From: DUUI01 sp964627845
Lineage (GTDB): Bacteria; Bacillota_I; Bacilli_A; Erysipelotrichales; Erysipelotrichaceae
NCBI GenBank assembly: GCA_964627845.1
Contig: CAZVKL010000033.1
Location: 1-10,257, forward strand
Direction: 5' to 3'
Length of the DNA: 10,257 nucleotides
Shown here: positions 6,937 through 10,257 of the stretch, piece after piece
How the letters are laid out: each line of letters begins with the position of its first letter
Numbering within the stretch: position 1 is the stretch's first letter
Position numbers and translations under genes: made by a program
The notes under the pieces: generated by a model
The model's database searches: none
What the model saw: the letters and a program-made list of their open reading frames with translations, nothing else
What the model was told of the DNA's origin: nothing

Positions 6937-6945
6937 TGATATAAT
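6937..6945 (+). promoter_or_regulatory. Extended -10 promoter of the NUDIX gene, predicted leaderless
   Basis: TGATATAAT is a perfect extended -10 element (TGnTATAAT). No good -35 is seen; TTAATC at 6916-6921, in the terminator loop, is a poor match, which the extended -10 could compensate. TATAAT ends 6 nt before ATG, so transcription should start at or within a base or two of the initiation codon, leaving no room for a ribosome site. Confidence 0.7.
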
Positions 6946-6951
6946 GAGTCT

Positions 6952-7350
6952 ATGAAAAAAATACAAGTCGTAGCAGCTTTACTAGTTAAAGAGAATAAAG
7001 TATTAATAGCACAAAGAATGACAGGCGGTTTTGAAGGACTTTGGGAATTTCCAGGTGGAAAAATGGAGGACGGTGAAACACCACAAGAAGCATTAGAAAG
7101 AGAAATCTACGAAGAGTTTGAAGTCAAAATAAAAGTTGGAGAACTTATACACAATGTCGTATACAATTACACCAACTTTATATTAGATATGGATTGTTTC
7201 TTATGTACAATTATTGATGATTCTAATCCAGTGCTTCACGATCATCACGAAGTTAAATGGTTAGATTTATCAACTACTACAGATGACGTTGAGTGGGTAC
7301 CAGCTGACATTGAAGTTTATGAATCACTAAAAAAACATTTTAAACTTTAG
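6952..7350 (+). CDS. MutT-like NUDIX hydrolase (nucleoside triphosphate pyrophosphohydrolase)
   Basis: This 132-residue protein probably cleaves a (deoxy)nucleoside triphosphate, such as an oxidised or otherwise modified dNTP, to the monophosphate and pyrophosphate using Mg2+. The NUDIX box runs 36-58: Gly36, Glu42, Arg50-Glu51 and Glu54-Glu55 are in place, but the usual Gly before the final hydrophobic residue is Glu57, a change seen in other active members. LWEFPGGK (30-37) before the box is typical of the MutT/CTP-pyrophosphohydrolase group. The fold begins at residue 3, so no later start is possible, yet there is no ribosome site upstream. Its 3' end overlaps the convergent helicase gene by 11 bp. 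An antimutator role or a role with the helicase are both open. Confidence 0.9.
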   Translation: MKKIQVVAALLVKENKVLIAQRMTGGFEGLWEFPGGKMEDGETPQEALEREIYEEFEVKIKVGELIHNVVYNYTNFILDMDCFLCTIIDDSNPVLHDHHEVKWLDLSTTTDDVEWVPADIEVYESLKKHFKL

Positions 7351-10228
7351 TAACAAAATCTTGGAATTGAGCATAAGATAAAGGATTATGCAATCTAAAC
7401 TGGAATGTAATTGGTTTATTTCCTTCATAGCTAATTACGTCAACCAGACCTAAATACTCATAAGGAAGAACTTGACCATCAAGTTCTTTTTGCTTTCTAA
7501 CAAACATGTGGAGATTATATCCTCTTTCCTGATGGTACATCATGTTTTTTCCAGTGTTCGAATTTTGAGAAGTAATATTCTGAGTTTCCCATTGCATTGT
7601 ATCTTGAGTTAAAATCTTATCTTTATAATTTATAGATTCTTGAATATCTGCATCTTTATGTAAATCAACAAATAAGAAATAATCTTTTCCGATTCTTGTT
7701 ACACCTTGTCCTCTGAAAGAAGAAATTTTCTTCATTAAATTTCCTGCTAAACCAACATCTTGCATCGAATATTGAGAATGTAGTTTCAGAAATGGTACAC
7801 CATAATAGACGTGTCCAAAGTCTCTAAAATAAGTTAATAAACCATACTCGATGATATCAACAAGGTATGAATTAATATGTTCATTAGAAATTAACTCAAA
7901 TAGATCTGGGTTCAGACCAACTGAACTATCATATATCTCTACAAATTTAGTTTTTCTAATTTTGCTTGAATCATCTTCTAGTTCGAAATTAATGTATTTT
8001 AGTGAATGATTAAACCAATCATCAGGGCATTCCCCAACTTCTTGTATTATAGTTTCTTTAAGCTTTATAAAATCAACTTCTTTTTTCGATAATACTTCCC
8101 TATAAATAATAAAATCGATAGGTCTAATTAAAGGCAATTGTTTAGAAAAAGTTGTGTAGAGTTTCATAAAATCTTCATTAGAAACTAACTTTCTTATTAT
8201 TTGATCGTCTTCCATACGATTCAAAAATTTAATGTAATTATCATCATACTTAATAAATCTCAAAGGATTTGGCGCTTTATCTATTCCGTAATAGTCCATC
8301 AGATACTTTGGTATATATGTAGCACCCTCTTGTCTAGTCAGCCAGGTTTGTTTGAATGAATTATATTCATCTTTCAAATACTTCAATGTATTGAAGTTTG
8401 TTTGTTTCAACTGATCTAGAATTTGTTGTTTTACTATTTCATCCATTTGGATGAAAACTCTTTTTGGTCCCATATTAAAATTCTTCTCAACCTGCACCAT
8501 GGTTGAGTCTTTTTCACGAGTTCTATTTCCTGTTAATGCCAATGCTAACAAGAAACTTCTAGAATAATTTGCAATAAAGTCTAACACTGTTAAGAATTCT
8601 TTCTGAGTATGTTTTCTCAAACCACGACCTAGTTGTTGTAAAAAGATAATTGGTGAGTTTGTAGGCCTGAGCATTAAAACTAGATTTACTGCTGGTATAT
8701 CAATGCCTTCATTTAATACATCCACCGAAAACAACATTTCTAAACCATCATTGTCATCTTGAAGTCTATCAAAAAGATATTTTCTTGTTTCAGGTGAATC
8801 ATCTCCAGATACCATAGCGCTTGGAATCCCAGCATCATTAAATTCTTTAGTCATAAAATGAGCATGGTCTAAATTAACACAAAATCCCAAACCCTTTCTT
8901 CTTGTTCCATCAAATCCGTATAATTCCATTTTTTGAATAATATATTGAGTTCTTGAATGAATCATTAATCGAGAAGCTATTTTCGCAAGATCATCCGGCT
9001 TTGTATCTGACAGATCAACATCGCTTGCATCTGTTACACCGAAATAATGAAATGGAACAATTAAATTATTGTTAATCGCTTGTTCTAGCCTAACTTCTAA
9101 AGCAATATTGTGATCAAATATTTCAAATATACTAGCCTGATCTCCTCTTTCAGGAGATGCAGTCATCCCTAGCATAAATTTAGGTTTAAAGTAATTTATA
9201 AAACTCTGGTACGTTGAAGCAGATGAATGATGTGCTTCATCAACAATAATGTAATCAAAATATGATGGATCAAATAATTCAAGGTTATTTGAAAGAGATA
9301 TATTTGTTGAAAAAACAATATCTCCACTAATATCCTTATGTGTGCCTGTAAACATAGAATATTTATATTCATTTCCTAATACTGATCTAAAGCTACTCAT
9401 AGCATCCATCAAAATGTTTTCTCTATGCACCACAAAAAGAACTTTTCTTGGATTTGATTGCTTCACATCAAACGCGGCCATGTAAGTTTTACCAGTTGCA
9501 GTGGCAGCAATTACTAAAGCTCTAGATTCTCCCCTGCTTCTCAAGTTTTTTAAAGACTCCATTGCTTTTTCCTGCATTATATTAGGCGTAATTCCTCGAT
9601 AAACTTCTTTTTCAACAACAGTATTTATCGGTGGAAGCAATTCTCTATTTTTAAATAACTTTCGTGCTTCTTTATTAATTAATTTAATCTGATTATATTT
9701 CCAGGAATAAGCATCTAACAAATCATTGTCTAAGCGCTCTAATTCTTCCCAAAGTAAATTAAATTCTTTAAAAACAATGCTCAGAAACAAATCATCTTTT
9801 TTATGAATCGTTCGAATATTCCATTCGATATTACTCTTCAGAGCATTAGCCGTTAAGTTTGACGATCCTATAATTAGTTTATAATAATCATCATATTCAA
9901 AAATATAACCCTTGTTATGAAATCCTCTCTTATCATTTTCGTCGTAAACTTTTAGTTCGATATTATCGTATTCAAGTAACTTAGATAAACATTTAGGATC
10001 AGTGAAATCAAGATAGGTCGAAGTTAATATTTTTCCTTGTATTCCTTTTTTCTCTAATTCTTCAAAAGTATTAATAAACAACTGTAAACCAGAAAATGAA
10101 ATAAAAGCTACATTAAAAATATAACTCTTACACGTAATTAGGGAATTCAACAGCTCATCATAAAGATTTTCATTAGTGTTGGTAATTAAAACACTGCTTT
10201 CTAAATTCTTAATTTGAATATTATCCAT
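7340..10228 (-). CDS. PLD nuclease-SF2 helicase-DUF3427 protein
   Basis: The 962-residue protein is a predicted ATP-driven DNA translocase with a nuclease-like head. Residues about 10-165 form a phospholipase-D-like domain with one HKD motif: His104-x-Lys106, GSSNLT at 121-126 (Asn124), and Glu135; with a single motif it would need to dimerise to be active. Residues about 205-560 form a superfamily-2 helicase core: Gln219, Walker A ATATGKT (242-248), DEAH (330-333), TAS (356-358), motif V LNEGIDIP (505-512) and motif VI QQLGRGLRK (531-539). The C-terminal 400 residues match DUF3427, with FVDLHK (853-858), QWETQNITSQNSNTG (879-893) and LHMFVR (906-911). All motifs are intact. There is no ribosome site; TATAAT lies 6 nt before ATG. 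Similar proteins are often found beside defence genes and NUDIX enzymes, by general knowledge; the role is unproven. Confidence 0.92.
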   Translation of the reverse strand: MDNIQIKNLESSVLITNTNENLYDELLNSLITCKSYIFNVAFISFSGLQLFINTFEELEKKGIQGKILTSTYLDFTDPKCLSKLLEYDNIELKVYDENDKRGFHNKGYIFEYDDYYKLIIGSSNLTANALKSNIEWNIRTIHKKDDLFLSIVFKEFNLLWEELERLDNDLLDAYSWKYNQIKLINKEARKLFKNRELLPPINTVVEKEVYRGITPNIMQEKAMESLKNLRSRGESRALVIAATATGKTYMAAFDVKQSNPRKVLFVVHRENILMDAMSSFRSVLGNEYKYSMFTGTHKDISGDIVFSTNISLSNNLELFDPSYFDYIIVDEAHHSSASTYQSFINYFKPKFMLGMTASPERGDQASIFEIFDHNIALEVRLEQAINNNLIVPFHYFGVTDASDVDLSDTKPDDLAKIASRLMIHSRTQYIIQKMELYGFDGTRRKGLGFCVNLDHAHFMTKEFNDAGIPSAMVSGDDSPETRKYLFDRLQDDNDGLEMLFSVDVLNEGIDIPAVNLVLMLRPTNSPIIFLQQLGRGLRKHTQKEFLTVLDFIANYSRSFLLALALTGNRTREKDSTMVQVEKNFNMGPKRVFIQMDEIVKQQILDQLKQTNFNTLKYLKDEYNSFKQTWLTRQEGATYIPKYLMDYYGIDKAPNPLRFIKYDDNYIKFLNRMEDDQIIRKLVSNEDFMKLYTTFSKQLPLIRPIDFIIYREVLSKKEVDFIKLKETIIQEVGECPDDWFNHSLKYINFELEDDSSKIRKTKFVEIYDSSVGLNPDLFELISNEHINSYLVDIIEYGLLTYFRDFGHVYYGVPFLKLHSQYSMQDVGLAGNLMKKISSFRGQGVTRIGKDYFLFVDLHKDADIQESINYKDKILTQDTMQWETQNITSQNSNTGKNMMYHQERGYNLHMFVRKQKELDGQVLPYEYLGLVDVISYEGNKPITFQFRLHNPLSYAQFQDFVTKV

Positions 10229-10234
10229 AGAGTA

Positions 10235-10240
10235 ATTATA
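10235..10240 (-). promoter_or_regulatory. -10 box of the helicase gene, predicted leaderless
   Basis: TATAAT (complement of 10235-10240) ends 6 nt before the helicase ATG, exactly as in the NUDIX gene. A -35 box at normal spacing would lie just beyond the window end, so the promoter cannot be judged fully. The 29 visible bases upstream of ATG hold no purine-rich ribosome site. Confidence 0.6.
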
Positions 10241-10257
10241 TACTATTTCATCGTTAA

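Noticed and set aside
7371..7391. Small stem GCATAA/TTATGC after the NUDIX stop as a terminator
   Set aside because: It has only 6 bp, a 9-nt loop and no T-run on either strand.
1..10257. TGA read as tryptophan (mycoplasma code), CRISPR repeats, tRNA or rRNA, insertion sequences
   Set aside because: Tryptophans are encoded by TGG and TGA ends the oxidoreductase. No spaced direct repeats, cloverleaf sequences, rRNA signatures or transposase motifs were seen.

Overview
The window is an AT-rich stretch typical of a low-GC, single-membrane bacterium of the Bacillota/Mycoplasmatota type. The evidence is strong AGGAGG-type ribosome sites on the sugar genes, a lipoprotein-anchored binding protein in place of a periplasmic one, and CcpA/GalR-style operators. 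Tryptophan is read from TGG and TGA acts as a stop (for example the oxidoreductase ends in TGA), so this is not a TGA=Trp mycoplasma. A deep-branching relative such as the Acholeplasma/Izemoplasma/Haloplasma group is a guess from overall feel, not proven.

The left two thirds (about 79-6933) is a self-contained sugar-uptake and oxidation locus built around a divergent control region at 4707-4858. Leftward runs a LacI-family repressor, a sugar-binding lipoprotein, a double ATPase and a membrane permease: a complete ribose/galactose-type (CUT2) ABC importer preceded by its likely regulator. Rightward runs a Gfo/Idh/MocA NAD(P)-dependent oxidoreductase translationally coupled by an ATGA overlap to a TIM-barrel sugar isomerase/epimerase, ending at a clear intrinsic terminator (6907-6933). 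Both promoters are recognisable, and three similar 14-bp palindromes lie on or next to their start points, so one repressor probably shuts both arms. A perfect 36-bp palindrome between the binding-protein and ATPase genes probably sets their expression ratio. No kinase, phosphatase or glycosidase is present. The two enzymes resemble the oxidise-then-rearrange chemistry used on unphosphorylated sugars, anhydrosugars or glycosides; the true substrate is unknown.

The right third (6952-10228) is a different module: a small MutT-like NUDIX hydrolase (+) facing a 962-residue phospholipase-D-nuclease/superfamily-II-helicase/DUF3427 protein (-), their stop codons crossing by 11 bp. Both genes lack a Shine-Dalgarno site and both have TATAAT exactly 6 nt before ATG, which predicts leaderless mRNAs, in contrast with every complete sugar gene. 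This pair is the best candidate here for an under-described system, plausibly DNA defence or processing of modified or damaged nucleotides.

The left edge (1-38, minus) holds the first 12 codons of a further gene whose CPRC start resembles the zinc-finger end of ComFA-type competence helicases. No tRNA, rRNA, CRISPR array, insertion sequence or attachment site was seen. There is no gene-free stretch longer than 300 bases; the longest is the 152-bp divergent control region.
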